A DNA stretch of 11,367 nt, taken from assembly GCA_031270525.1 (NCBI GenBank), contig JAISXN010000118.1:1-11367 (forward strand), read 5' to 3'. Below are positions 1-9,651 of the stretch, in pieces. The notes under the pieces are model-generated. The model searched no databases, was not told where the DNA came from, and worked only from the letters and a program-made list of their open reading frames with translations. This DNA is from Candidatus Symbiothrix sp. (GTDB lineage Bacteria > Bacteroidota > Bacteroidia > Bacteroidales > Azobacteroidaceae). The first letter of the stretch is position 1, and every line of letters starts with the position of its first letter. Both the position numbers and the translations under genes were made by a program.

Positions 1-10
1 ATATATCCGA

Positions 11-446
11 ATGACAATCAGCGATTACGAGCTGAATGAGGACGTGGTTATTGAAAATCCCGAAGTCCATGCTTTGGGGAGATGGATCGTTTTTAAGTTT
101 CAAAACATTTTCCCTAAAATGGAAATGTTATCAACGGAGAAGCCGTTAAAGGCAATGCCTTCGGTTTTAATCGCAACCAGTCGTGTGAATACCGATGAGG
201 TTATTTCAATCCACACAAATACCGCGACCATTAATATAGAAGTGGATGCAGGGTATTTGAACGGACTGTTTGAATTGTCGGAAAAATCGCCTGTTCTGGA
301 TAAAAGAAGCCGCCCGTTTGTTGAAAGAGGAGAAACTATCTGTTTCGGATGCGGGTTACAGGCTGGGATTTACCAACTTAAGCCATTTTTCAAGAGTTTT
401 TGCGGCACATATCGGGATGAAACCGAAACAATATAGCCGGTCTTAA
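11..446 (+). pseudogene. AraC-family transcriptional regulator, internally deleted and frameshifted
   Basis: This is a remnant of an AraC-type DNA-binding regulator. From the ATG at 11 the frame reads an N-terminal sensor-like part up to about position 297 (ending near SEKSPVL). In the next frame (codons starting at positions divisible by 3), about 297-446, the reading is IKEAARLLKEEK, then GYRLGFTNLSHFSRVF and GMKPKQYSRS, then a stop at 444-446. That is the second helix-turn-helix of an AraC domain, with its usual C-terminal end. The first helix-turn-helix and the linker are missing: the two pieces abut where an intact family member has roughly 150 residues between them. The + frame starting at 11 runs on to 436, but after about 300 its translation matches nothing expected. 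There is no stop upstream of 11 in the window, so the true start may lie outside. The protein is probably non-functional. Its former target is unknown; the sugar-oxidation genes downstream are a candidate by proximity only. Confidence 0.8.
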
Positions 447-458
447 ATTAAAATAGAT

Positions 459-490
459 GCAAAAGGGCGGCTTTCCCTGCACTCTTTTTC
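459..490 (+). terminator. weak possible terminator after the AraC remnant
   Basis: A short stem AGGG/CCCT (464-467 with 475-478) can be extended by GC/GC (459-460 with 479-480) across an AAA bulge. It is followed by a T run at 485-489. The stem is short and imperfect, so this is tentative. Confidence 0.3.
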
Positions 491-574
491 TTTGCTGGTG
501 GTCGTTTGATGGATGTTTCTACTATTGCAGAACAAATCCGGGAAAATATATGCATGAAATCCAAAGGAAATCAT

Positions 575-582
575 TACCTTTG
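575..582 (+). promoter_or_regulatory. -7 promoter element for the oxidoreductase/DUF1080 unit
   Basis: TACCTTTG is an exact match to the Bacteroidota -7 consensus TAnnTTTG and lies 53 bases before the ATG at 636. No convincing -33 TTTG is visible at the usual distance upstream. The same octamer occurs on the - strand at 9644-9651. Confidence 0.55.
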
Positions 583-635
583 CCGTACAGGATGCGTGTA
601 TCACATTTGTTTTAACCTAAATATACTTAAGAATA

Positions 636-1886
636 ATGCAAAGACGAGAATTTTTAAAGACGGCGGGCAGCATTGCCGCTTTCGCCATCATCCCGCGCCA
701 CGTGCTTGGACGGGGATTTATCGCCCCCAGCGACCAATTGACCAAAGGAATCATTGGTACCGGCGGCATGGGACGCGGACACGTAAACTACGGCGGCACC
801 CGATTAGTCGCTGTTTGCGATGTGGATAAAAACCACCTTGAACTCGGTAAGCAATTAGTCACAGGCAAGATAGCCGCCTACCACGATTTCCGGGAATTGA
901 TAGCTGACAAAAATGTCGATATCGTCCACATTGCCACCCCGCCGCACTGGCACGGCATCATGTCTGTCGAAGCGGCCAAAGCCGGCAAAGACATTTGGTG
1001 CGAAAAACCCATGACCCGCACCATCGGGGAAGGCAAACGTGTAATGGAAGCCGTCCGGCAATACGGACGGATGTACCGCCTCAACACCTGGTTTCGTTTC
1101 ACCGATAATTTCTACGGACTCGGAACGCTCGTAAAACCGCTTAAAAAATTAGTGCAAAGTGGTTTGCTCGGATGGCCGTTGACAGTAACCATCAGCCGGC
1201 ACACCGGTTTCGACTGGAAATTCTATTGGGTAGGCAAAGAATACCTCGAACCACAGGCTATTCCCGCCGAATTAGACTATAATTTCTGGTTAGGCCCTGC
1301 GCCTTACAAACCCTACAACGCGCACCGCGTACATCAAACTTTTCGCGGATACTGGGATTATGACGGCGGCGGACTGGGCGACATGGGACAACATTACATC
1401 GATCCCGTGCAATACATTCTCGGAAAAGACTATACCAGTCCGGTCAAAGTAGAAGTCAATGCGCCGCAGCAGCATCCCGACGCTATCGGCACATGGCATT
1501 CGATTACCTACACATACGACGACGGCTGCCGGATTGTACTCTGGGGTGGCGATTACGGCAATCCCGATACTCCTTACATCGCAGGACCCAAGGGAAATGT
1601 CTATAAAAATTTCGTATGTGATATTCCGGATTGGGAAAAGAAATTAGCCGACTATCCGGAACCCGAACCGCAGGTAACCGATTTTATCGAAAGCGTAAAA
1701 ACCCGGAAACCGTTCGCTCTGGACGAACAAAAAGGATTCCGCTCCGCTACGATTGTCAATATGGGTGTGGCCGCTCTGCAACTGAACCGTACCCTGCACT
1801 TCGACCCTGTAAAATTGGAATTTACGGGCGACGAGGCTGCCAATCGCTTGCTCAATCAGCCTATGCGTGAACCTTGGACGATTTGA
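636..1886 (+). CDS. Tat-exported Gfo/Idh/MocA family oxidoreductase
   Basis: A 416-residue NAD(P)-dependent dehydrogenase of the glucose-fructose oxidoreductase/inositol dehydrogenase/MocA family. The N-terminus has a twin-arginine signal (RREFLK at 3-8, then a hydrophobic stretch to about 25), so it is probably exported folded with its cofactor, as glucose-fructose oxidoreductase is. The Rossmann nucleotide-binding motif GTGGMG is at 41-46. The family signature CEKP is at 122-125, with the conserved lysine at 124. GGGLGDMGQH at 244-253 carries the conserved aspartate and histidine region of the active site. Length is normal for exported family members and the frame is intact. The gene directly downstream encodes a protein with two DUF1080 domains. 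In Bacteroides, enzymes of this pair of families oxidise the C3 hydroxyl of glycosides and cleave the 3-keto product, so a glycoside 3-dehydrogenase role is inferred. The actual sugar is not evident from sequence. The ATG at 636 is chosen because the Tat motif starts right after it. Confidence 0.9.
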   Translation: MQRREFLKTAGSIAAFAIIPRHVLGRGFIAPSDQLTKGIIGTGGMGRGHVNYGGTRLVAVCDVDKNHLELGKQLVTGKIAAYHDFRELIADKNVDIVHIATPPHWHGIMSVEAAKAGKDIWCEKPMTRTIGEGKRVMEAVRQYGRMYRLNTWFRFTDNFYGLGTLVKPLKKLVQSGLLGWPLTVTISRHTGFDWKFYWVGKEYLEPQAIPAELDYNFWLGPAPYKPYNAHRVHQTFRGYWDYDGGGLGDMGQHYIDPVQYILGKDYTSPVKVEVNAPQQHPDAIGTWHSITYTYDDGCRIVLWGGDYGNPDTPYIAGPKGNVYKNFVCDIPDWEKKLADYPEPEPQVTDFIESVKTRKPFALDEQKGFRSATIVNMGVAALQLNRTLHFDPVKLEFTGDEAANRLLNQPMREPWTI

Positions 1887-1924
1887 GAGTTGAGAATTGA
1901 GAATTGAGAATTAAAAATTAAGAA
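1883..1924 (+). repeat. 7-bp tandem repeat (TTGAGAA-type, six units)
   Basis: Six consecutive heptamers fill the gap between the oxidoreductase and the DUF1080 gene: TTGAGAG, TTGAGAA three times, then TTAAAAA and TTAAGAA. The first unit overlaps the TGA stop codon (1884-1886), and the last ends four bases before the ATG at 1929. No other spacer sequence is present. Confidence 0.9.
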
Positions 1925-1928
1925 TTAA

Positions 1929-4865
1929 ATGAAAAGAATATATTTGATTTTATTTGTACTGTTTTTGAGTTTGGGAACGCTATTTGCCCAGTCGCCGGGC
2001 AACCGGACGGCGGAAACCGTTATCGCCGATGTTTTGGCGCAAATTCCCGCTCAGGACAAAGAACAATATGTCCAACAACAAAAAGACCTTCTTTCGACAG
2101 GTGAAAGCGGAATTTTGCAGTTGGCAAAAATGCTGAACACTTCTCCCGAAAGCGCTGTCAAAGCGCAATACGCCCTGAACGGATTAACGACTTATACGAC
2201 GGAAATCCGGCAGGAAGACGCCCGTCTGATAGTAGTTAACGCCTATTTAAAAGCTTTAGACGAGTTGAGCGACGCCGATTCCAAAGCATTTATCATCCGT
2301 TTACTCCGGATGATTGCCAAAGATGAAGCTGTGAGTAAACTTACGTCCCTTTTGAACGACAAGGATTTGCGCAGTCCGGCGGAAGAAGCGTTAGCCTCTA
2401 TCAAAGGTACGGTATCGCAAGATGCACCGGAACCGTTGAATGACCCTGATTTGCAAAGCCTTTTTTCCGCATTGAAAAAAGCCAAACCGAAAAAAAAGGT
2501 TGAAATACTGAACAAAATTACTTTCCTGTTCGACAATCCTGCAAACAGAAACCTTGCCGATGCTTCCTGTACGGCTACGGTTGCCGGCTTATCGGCAAGC
2601 GACAACCGGGAACTCAAAACCGCTGCCGCTACCGTCCTGATGCAGCTCGGTGGAACCGAATCCATCGCTGCATTGGCTAAACTGTTGAACAGCAAAGACG
2701 AACAGGACATACAGTTAGGAAAAACACTCCTGCTTTCTACCAAAGGCGACATCGCTTCCTGCATTGTCCCCTATATGCAATCGGCGACCGACAAGGGGAA
2801 AATCGCTATCCTGCAATTACTTTCCGCACGGAAATCGGATACACAAAACAAAGTTGTTTTTGAACAGTTAAATTCCGCATCGCCCGAAGTAAAAGCCGCT
2901 GCATACGACATTTTGAAAGATGTTGTTACCGTAAAAGACTTACCGGTCTTGTACCGCCTTTTGGAAAATAACACTCCGGCCTTACCGGTTCAACAAGCGA
3001 TTATTGCCGCCCTGAAACCGCTTCCGAAAGAGGAACGGTTTGAAACAATCTCCACTCAAATCAACCGGACGGACAAGCGTAAACAATCGCTCTATTACAG
3101 CGTGTTGGCAGCTTCCGATAATATAAACGCATTGAATTATATCGTCGAAAAGTTCGATACCGGAACCGGAAAGGACAAAGACGCCGCTTTTCAGGCCTTG
3201 CTGGAATGGAAGGGCCTCGAATCTGCCGACCGCTTGTCGGCAATCGGGAAAAAAGGCGACGCCCAATATTCCGAAAAAGCCTTAAGCCGTTACATCCAAC
3301 TGGTTTCTTCTCCTTCCCTGAAAGGTGAAAACCGTCGTCTTTTCCTGACAAACGCTTTGGAAATCGCCGAAACGGATGCACAGAAAAAGGAAATCCTGAA
3401 ACAACTCGGACGAACCGGCTCGTATTTGGGCTTGTTATCGGCGGGTAATTATCTGGATGTTCCCGCCGTACGGCAGGAAGCCGCCGGCGCCGTAATGGAT
3501 ATTGCCCTGAACAACAAGGCATTTACCGGTAAAACCGTAAAAACTTTACTCGAAAAAACAGCCAAAGTATTGGATAATCCCGATGCCGGTTATCAGCGGG
3601 AAGCCATTCGCAAACACTTGGACGAAATGCCGGATGAAGAAGGTTTTGTTTCTATTTTCAACGGAAAAGACCTGACCGGATGGAAAGGCTTGGTCGAAAA
3701 TCCGGTCAAACGGTCGAAAATGAAACCTGCCGATTTGGCTAAGGCGCAAATCAAGGCCGACGAACAAATGCGCAAGGACTGGAAAGTCGAAAACGGTTTG
3801 CTGGTATTCGACGGTGCGGGATACGATAATATCTGTTCGGAAAAGCTGTATGGCGATTTTGAGATGTATGTCGACTGGCGGCTCGAACCTTCGCCCGACG
3901 CGGACGCAGGTATTTACCTGCGCGGCACGCCCCAGGTGCAAATCTGGAATACCGCCCGTACCAACGTCGGCGCTCAGGTCGGCTCCGGCGGTTTATACAA
4001 TAACCAAAGCAATCCGTCCAATCCGCTCAAAGTAGCCGATAACAAATTAGGTGAATGGAATACGTTCTATATTAAGATGGTTGGCGACCGGGTAACGGTT
4101 ATCTTTAATGGGGAATTGGTCGTTGACAATGTGATTCTTGAAAATTACTGGGACCGCTCACAGCCGGTTTTTCCCGTCGAACAAATTGAATTACAGGCGC
4201 ATGGAAGTAAGGTATATTACAAAAATATTTATATGAAAGAACTCAAACGAACTCGGCCTTTTGAATTGTCCGCACAGGAAAAGAAAGAAGGTTACAAAAT
4301 CCTGTTCGATGGTACGAATATGCACGAATGGACAGGTAACTTAGTTGATTATCAACTTGAAGACGGATGCATCAGCGTTCATCCGACAAGCAGTTTCGGC
4401 GGTAATCTCTACACAAAGAAAGAGTATGATAATTTTGCTTTCCGCTTTGAATTTCAACTCACTCCTTCGGCCAACAACGGTGTAGGCATCCGCGCTCCGA
4501 TGGAGGGCGACAATGCTTACAATGCTATGGAAATCCAAATTCTCGATTGTGAACATCCTGTTTATAAAGATATTGCGCCTTACCAGCATCACGGTTCGGT
4601 TTACGGAGTGATTGCAGCGGAACATGGAGCCATGAAACCCGTCGGCGAATGGAACGAGGAAGAGATTTATGCCAACGGCGACAATATTCGCGTTACGCTC
4701 AACGGCAAGGTGATTCTGGAAGGGAATATCCGTGAAGCGGCTAAAAACGGTACTGTCGATCATCAGGAGCATCCCGGATTGTTCAACAAGAGCGGGCATA
4801 TCGGGTTTCTGGGACATGGGAATGAACTGAAATTCAGGAATATCCGGGTGAAGGAATTGAAGTAA
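1929..4865 (+). CDS. secreted HEAT-like repeat protein with two DUF1080 (3-keto-disaccharide hydrolase) domains
   Basis: A 978-residue exported protein. Residues 1-20 are a type I signal peptide (basic start, Leu/Phe-rich core, cleavage likely at LFA-Q). Residues about 30-560 are helical repeats rich in Leu and Ala, resembling HEAT/ARM repeats, for example around 240-255, 315-345 and 510-530. Two DUF1080 modules follow. The first, about 572-773, begins GFVSIFNGKDLTGW and contains DAGIYLRG, GEWNTFYIK and a terminal YYKNIYMKEL. The second, about 788-978, begins GYKILFDGTNMHEW and contains GVGIRAP, MEIQILDCE, GSVYGV and a terminal FRNIRVKELK. This concanavalin-like jelly-roll family includes hydrolases and lyases acting on 3-keto-glycosides. 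The second copy keeps more of the family motifs, and the first may be a binding or diverged module. It probably forms an operon with the oxidoreductase upstream that would make its substrate. Which glycoside it cleaves, and whether both domains are active, cannot be read from the sequence. Confidence 0.88.
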   Translation: MKRIYLILFVLFLSLGTLFAQSPGNRTAETVIADVLAQIPAQDKEQYVQQQKDLLSTGESGILQLAKMLNTSPESAVKAQYALNGLTTYTTEIRQEDARLIVVNAYLKALDELSDADSKAFIIRLLRMIAKDEAVSKLTSLLNDKDLRSPAEEALASIKGTVSQDAPEPLNDPDLQSLFSALKKAKPKKKVEILNKITFLFDNPANRNLADASCTATVAGLSASDNRELKTAAATVLMQLGGTESIAALAKLLNSKDEQDIQLGKTLLLSTKGDIASCIVPYMQSATDKGKIAILQLLSARKSDTQNKVVFEQLNSASPEVKAAAYDILKDVVTVKDLPVLYRLLENNTPALPVQQAIIAALKPLPKEERFETISTQINRTDKRKQSLYYSVLAASDNINALNYIVEKFDTGTGKDKDAAFQALLEWKGLESADRLSAIGKKGDAQYSEKALSRYIQLVSSPSLKGENRRLFLTNALEIAETDAQKKEILKQLGRTGSYLGLLSAGNYLDVPAVRQEAAGAVMDIALNNKAFTGKTVKTLLEKTAKVLDNPDAGYQREAIRKHLDEMPDEEGFVSIFNGKDLTGWKGLVENPVKRSKMKPADLAKAQIKADEQMRKDWKVENGLLVFDGAGYDNICSEKLYGDFEMYVDWRLEPSPDADAGIYLRGTPQVQIWNTARTNVGAQVGSGGLYNNQSNPSNPLKVADNKLGEWNTFYIKMVGDRVTVIFNGELVVDNVILENYWDRSQPVFPVEQIELQAHGSKVYYKNIYMKELKRTRPFELSAQEKKEGYKILFDGTNMHEWTGNLVDYQLEDGCISVHPTSSFGGNLYTKKEYDNFAFRFEFQLTPSANNGVGIRAPMEGDNAYNAMEIQILDCEHPVYKDIAPYQHHGSVYGVIAAEHGAMKPVGEWNEEEIYANGDNIRVTLNGKVILEGNIREAAKNGTVDHQEHPGLFNKSGHIGFLGHGNELKFRNIRVKELK

Positions 4866-4874
4866 ATATAAAAA

Positions 4875-6605
4875 CTATGGTTTCTTACCGGTTAACTCCC
4901 GCGCCCTTTCCAAAGCCACGTTGATGTTATTGCAAATATTTTCCTCGCCTATTTTATCTGCAAATCCCGATTTGTCGAGCAAATCTCGAATTTTTTCGTT
5001 TACTCCCGACAATATCAGCCGGATGTTTTCTTTCTTCGACAACCGGTAAAGACTTTCCAGATTGTGCAGGCCCGTCGAATCCATAAAAGGCACTTTCCGC
5101 ATCCGGATTATCCGGATGCGGGGGCGTTTATTGTCTATTCCCGCCCACTGCATGCTTCCTTCCAGCTTATTGGCCACGCCGAAAAAGAAAGGCCCTTCAA
5201 TTTCATACACTTCAACGCCCTTCGGAAGAATCAGTTTATCGTTATCAGCCGTTTTTTCCGCATCGGATTCCATGTTTAATTCGTCCTTGACAATGGAAAT
5301 GCCGGACGTTTCGGATAATCGTTTCACGAGAAGAACCATCGCCAATAAAATACCTATTTCGATAGCGATAGTTAAATCGAAAATAACCGTCAGGAAGAAA
5401 GTTACCAGCAAAACGATAATGTCCGATTTGGGATTTTTCAGTAAAGAACGGAAAGTTCGCCATTCGCTCATGTTATAGGCAACAATTACCAAAACACCTG
5501 CTAAGCAAGCCATTGGAATATGTTTGGTCAATGGAACGAGGAAAAGTAATATCAACAATAAAACCACTGCGTGAATAATTCCAGCTACCGGAGTTCTTCC
5601 TCCGTTGTTGATATTGGTCATTGTTCGGGCAATCGCTCCCGTTACGGGGATTCCTCCGAACAAAGGCGTGATGATGTTGGCTGCGCCTTGGGCAATCAAT
5701 TCCGTGTTGGAATTTTGCCTGTCGCCTGTGATACCGTCGGCCACGGTCGCCGAAAGCAGGGATTCGATAGCTCCCAGCATGGCAATGGTAAAAGCCGAAG
5801 GCAAAAGCAGATTGACGGTCGATAAATTGATAGGAACCGTATGGGGTGCAGGCAGAGAAGCATTGATTTCAAAGCGGTCGCCAATGGTTTCGATACAAGT
5901 AATTCCCAGGTAGTTTTTCAGGATATAAACGAGTCCGGTTATCACAATAATCGCAATCAGCGAACCGGGAATTTTTTTTATCACTTTGGGTGAATAAATA
6001 ATGATAAGGATACTCAATATTCCTATTAGTAAAGACCAGATATCCAATGAAGTAATCGCTTTTCCGTAAGCAATCCATTTGGAAATAAAATCCGCCGGAA
6101 CGCTCTCCATGTCGAGGCCGAACAAATCTTTGATTTGTGTCGTGAAAATAACCAAAGCAATGCCGCTGGTAAATCCGACAATAATAGGGTAGGGCATGAA
6201 CTTGATGACGCTTCCCAACCGCAACACGCCCATCCCGACCAACATTATCCCGGCCAAAATGGTCGCAACGGCCAAACCGGCCAAACCAAACTGCTGAATA
6301 ATTCCGTAAACGATGATGATAAAAGCGCCGGTCGGACCTCCGATTTGTACGGAATTTCCACCTAAAAACGAAACGATAAATCCGCCGATAATGGCAGTAA
6401 TCAAACCTTTTTCCGGACTTACCCCCGATGCAATCCCGAAAGCGATAGCCAAAGGCAAAGCGACAATCCCGACAATGATGCCGGCCATCAGATCGCTCAG
6501 GAATTTCTCCTTTGAGTAATTTTTTAATGTAGTGAATAATTTGGGTTTAAATACGGATATCACCTTTGTATTGGAGATACGATTAAGCGAATCAAAAAAG
6601 TCCAT
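4875..6605 (-). CDS. SulP family inorganic anion transporter with STAS domain
   Basis: A 576-residue inner-membrane transporter of the SulP/SLC26 family, whose members carry sulfate, bicarbonate or related anions, often coupled to H+ or Na+. Residues about 36-430 contain many hydrophobic segments. They also hold conserved family stretches: LPLAIAFGIASGVSPEKGL (50-68), QIGGPTGAF (87-95), GDRQNSNTELIAQGAANI (294-311) and ARTMTNINNGGRTPVAGIIH (326-345). A cytoplasmic STAS domain covers about 458-570, with VPFMDSTGLHNLE at 505-517 around the usual phosphorylatable/regulatory Ser-Thr position. Length and order of parts are normal for bacterial members. The gene converges on the DUF1080 gene with 9 bp between stop codons. 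The substrate is not resolved: no carbonic anhydrase or sulfate-assimilation gene lies beside it. Confidence 0.93.
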   Translation of the reverse strand: MDFFDSLNRISNTKVISVFKPKLFTTLKNYSKEKFLSDLMAGIIVGIVALPLAIAFGIASGVSPEKGLITAIIGGFIVSFLGGNSVQIGGPTGAFIIIVYGIIQQFGLAGLAVATILAGIMLVGMGVLRLGSVIKFMPYPIIVGFTSGIALVIFTTQIKDLFGLDMESVPADFISKWIAYGKAITSLDIWSLLIGILSILIIIYSPKVIKKIPGSLIAIIVITGLVYILKNYLGITCIETIGDRFEINASLPAPHTVPINLSTVNLLLPSAFTIAMLGAIESLLSATVADGITGDRQNSNTELIAQGAANIITPLFGGIPVTGAIARTMTNINNGGRTPVAGIIHAVVLLLILLFLVPLTKHIPMACLAGVLVIVAYNMSEWRTFRSLLKNPKSDIIVLLVTFFLTVIFDLTIAIEIGILLAMVLLVKRLSETSGISIVKDELNMESDAEKTADNDKLILPKGVEVYEIEGPFFFGVANKLEGSMQWAGIDNKRPRIRIIRMRKVPFMDSTGLHNLESLYRLSKKENIRLILSGVNEKIRDLLDKSGFADKIGEENICNNINVALERARELTGKKP

Positions 6606-6632
6606 CTTTTTGCTTTATTTAAAAAATCGGTG

Positions 6633-6663
6633 CAAAATTACATGAAAATCTTACGATTTCCAA
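6633..6663 (-). promoter_or_regulatory. promoter of the SulP transporter gene
   Basis: Read on the - strand, TAATTTTG (6633-6640) matches the TAnnTTTG -7 consensus exactly. It is preceded, after a 19-base spacer, by TTGG (6660-6663) as a -33-like element. The -7 element lies 27 bases before the ATG that ends at 6605. Confidence 0.6.
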
Positions 6664-6800
6664 GTGCATGAAATGAAAAAAGTTTTTTTACAGAGGAAAG
6701 GCGACGCAATTGGAGAATGAAAATAGATTAAAACAATAGTTAATTTTATTCAACTTTCAAAAAATCGGACAATATGGTTAATATTTCTTTGATATTTTAT

Positions 6801-6808
6801 TAAATTTG
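6801..6808 (+). promoter_or_regulatory. -7 promoter element of the nitroreductase-like gene
   Basis: TAAATTTG matches TAnnTTTG exactly and sits 29 bases before the ATG at 6838. No good -33 element is visible at the usual spacing. The 232-bp gap 6606-6837 thus holds two divergent promoters. Confidence 0.55.
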
Positions 6809-6837
6809 CAAATCCTAAATAATAAAAAATAATTCCT

Positions 6838-7488
6838 ATGAAACACTTATTATTCATTCTGTGTATTTTCATTGCATGCACATCTATGTATGCACAAAAA
6901 CTCGAACCGATAAAGCTGAACACGCCGGACAAAACACGCGGTTCGATAGTGATGAAAGCCTTTGCCGACAGACATTCCGAACGTAATTTCTCCGAAAAGA
7001 AATTGAGTTTGCAAGACCTTTCGGATTTGCTTTGGGCTGCTTGTGGGATTAACCGTCCCGAAAAAGGCCTGATAACGGCTCCGTCCGCCATGAACAGGCA
7101 AGATATTGACGTCTATGCCATTATGGAAGAAGGCGCTTATTTGTACGACCCTAAAACCCATGAGCTTAAACCGGTTGCTGCCGGCGATTTCCGTCCTTTG
7201 ATTGCTGCCGGACAAGATTTTGCCCTAAAAGCGCCTGTTTCTCTATTGATTGTTTCCGAACTGTCCCGCTTGGGAAATGCGACCTCTGAAGGAACGCGAT
7301 TGACCGGGGCGGTGGACGGCGGAATCGTTTCGCAAAACATCTCGCTCTTTTGTGCCGGTTGCGGATTGGCGACAGTTCCCAGGGGTTCGATGAATAAAGA
7401 CGGACTGGCGAAAGCCTTGAATTTAAGTCCTACGCAAATGTTGGTTCTCAATCATCCGGTGGGGTATCCCGAAGTAACAAAAAAATAA
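6838..7488 (+). CDS. secreted nitroreductase family (SagB/ThcOx-like) flavoprotein
   Basis: A 216-residue FMN-dependent oxidoreductase of the nitroreductase superfamily, nearest in pattern to the SagB/ThcOx-type dehydrogenases. Residues 1-20 form a signal peptide with likely cleavage at MYA-Q. The cysteine at 14 makes a poor lipobox, so a soluble periplasmic form is preferred. RHSERNF (45-51) is the phosphate-binding Arg/Ser motif at the start of the fold. APSAMNRQ (81-88) and DGGIVSQNISL (160-170) are the other flavin and dimer-interface motifs, and NHPVGYP (205-211) is the usual C-terminal signature. The length suits a minimal single-domain member. The electron donor and substrate are unknown, and export is unusual for a flavin enzyme that normally uses cytoplasmic NAD(P)H. 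It stands 42 bp ahead of uvrB on the same strand, and no promoter is obvious between them, so the two may share a transcript. Confidence 0.88.
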   Translation: MKHLLFILCIFIACTSMYAQKLEPIKLNTPDKTRGSIVMKAFADRHSERNFSEKKLSLQDLSDLLWAACGINRPEKGLITAPSAMNRQDIDVYAIMEEGAYLYDPKTHELKPVAAGDFRPLIAAGQDFALKAPVSLLIVSELSRLGNATSEGTRLTGAVDGGIVSQNISLFCAGCGLATVPRGSMNKDGLAKALNLSPTQMLVLNHPVGYPEVTKK

Positions 7489-7530
7489 TGCAAACCGTAC
7501 AATTAAAATACGATATTATTTCATGGGTAC

Positions 7531-9534
<2,004 letters not shown>

Positions 9535-9557
9535 GGCAGGGTGAATTCATCCGTGCC
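9535..9557 (+). terminator. possible terminator hairpin directly after uvrB
   Basis: GGCA plus GGGTG (9535-9543) pairs with CATCC and TGCC (9548-9552, 9554-9557) around an AATT loop, with one bulged G at 9553 and one G-T pair. It begins at the base after the uvrB stop codon. The T tract is poor (CCTTAAAAA), so termination strength is doubtful. The hairpin at 9590-9616 could serve as a backup. Confidence 0.4.
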
Positions 9558-9589
9558 CCTTAAAAACGTCTTAAAACATTTAACAAATC

Positions 9590-9618
9590 TGTCTGTCACT
9601 GTATAGGTGACAGACACT
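9590..9618 (+). repeat. left inverted repeat (29 bp), itself a hairpin
   Basis: TGTCTGTCAC (9590-9599), loop TGTATAG, GTGACAGACA (9607-9616) make a perfect 10-bp stem, followed by CT. The reverse complement of all 29 bases recurs at 9947-9975 with a single mismatch. The asymmetric loop shows that the two copies really point in opposite directions. Confidence 0.95.
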
Positions 9619-9643
9619 TTAAGTTTTCATTATCAATTCGCGA

Positions 9644-9651
9644 CAAAGGTA
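9644..9651 (-). promoter_or_regulatory. orphan leftward -7 promoter element inside the inverted-repeat segment
   Basis: On the - strand this reads TACCTTTG, an exact TAnnTTTG match, identical to the element before the oxidoreductase gene. A matching -33 element is not evident. Transcription would run left through the left repeat and antisense to uvrB, with no - strand gene to receive it. Confidence 0.45.

Noticed and set aside
297..436. Reading the regulator frame straight through to the stop at 436 as an intact 141-residue protein
   Set aside because: The last part matches no family in that frame, while the next frame gives a clear AraC helix-turn-helix end, so the long frame is an artefact of the frameshift.
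506..829. 107-codon open frame with an ATG at 506
   Set aside because: Its second half overlaps the oxidoreductase gene in another frame, its first half covers that gene's promoter region, and it has no recognisable motif.
4341..4817. Long - strand open frames within the DUF1080 and uvrB genes
   Set aside because: They lie wholly opposite well-supported coding genes and carry no recognisable motifs.
6850..7215. - strand open frames opposite the flavoprotein gene
   Set aside because: The + strand gene has clear flavin motifs, a signal peptide and a promoter. The opposite frames have none of these.
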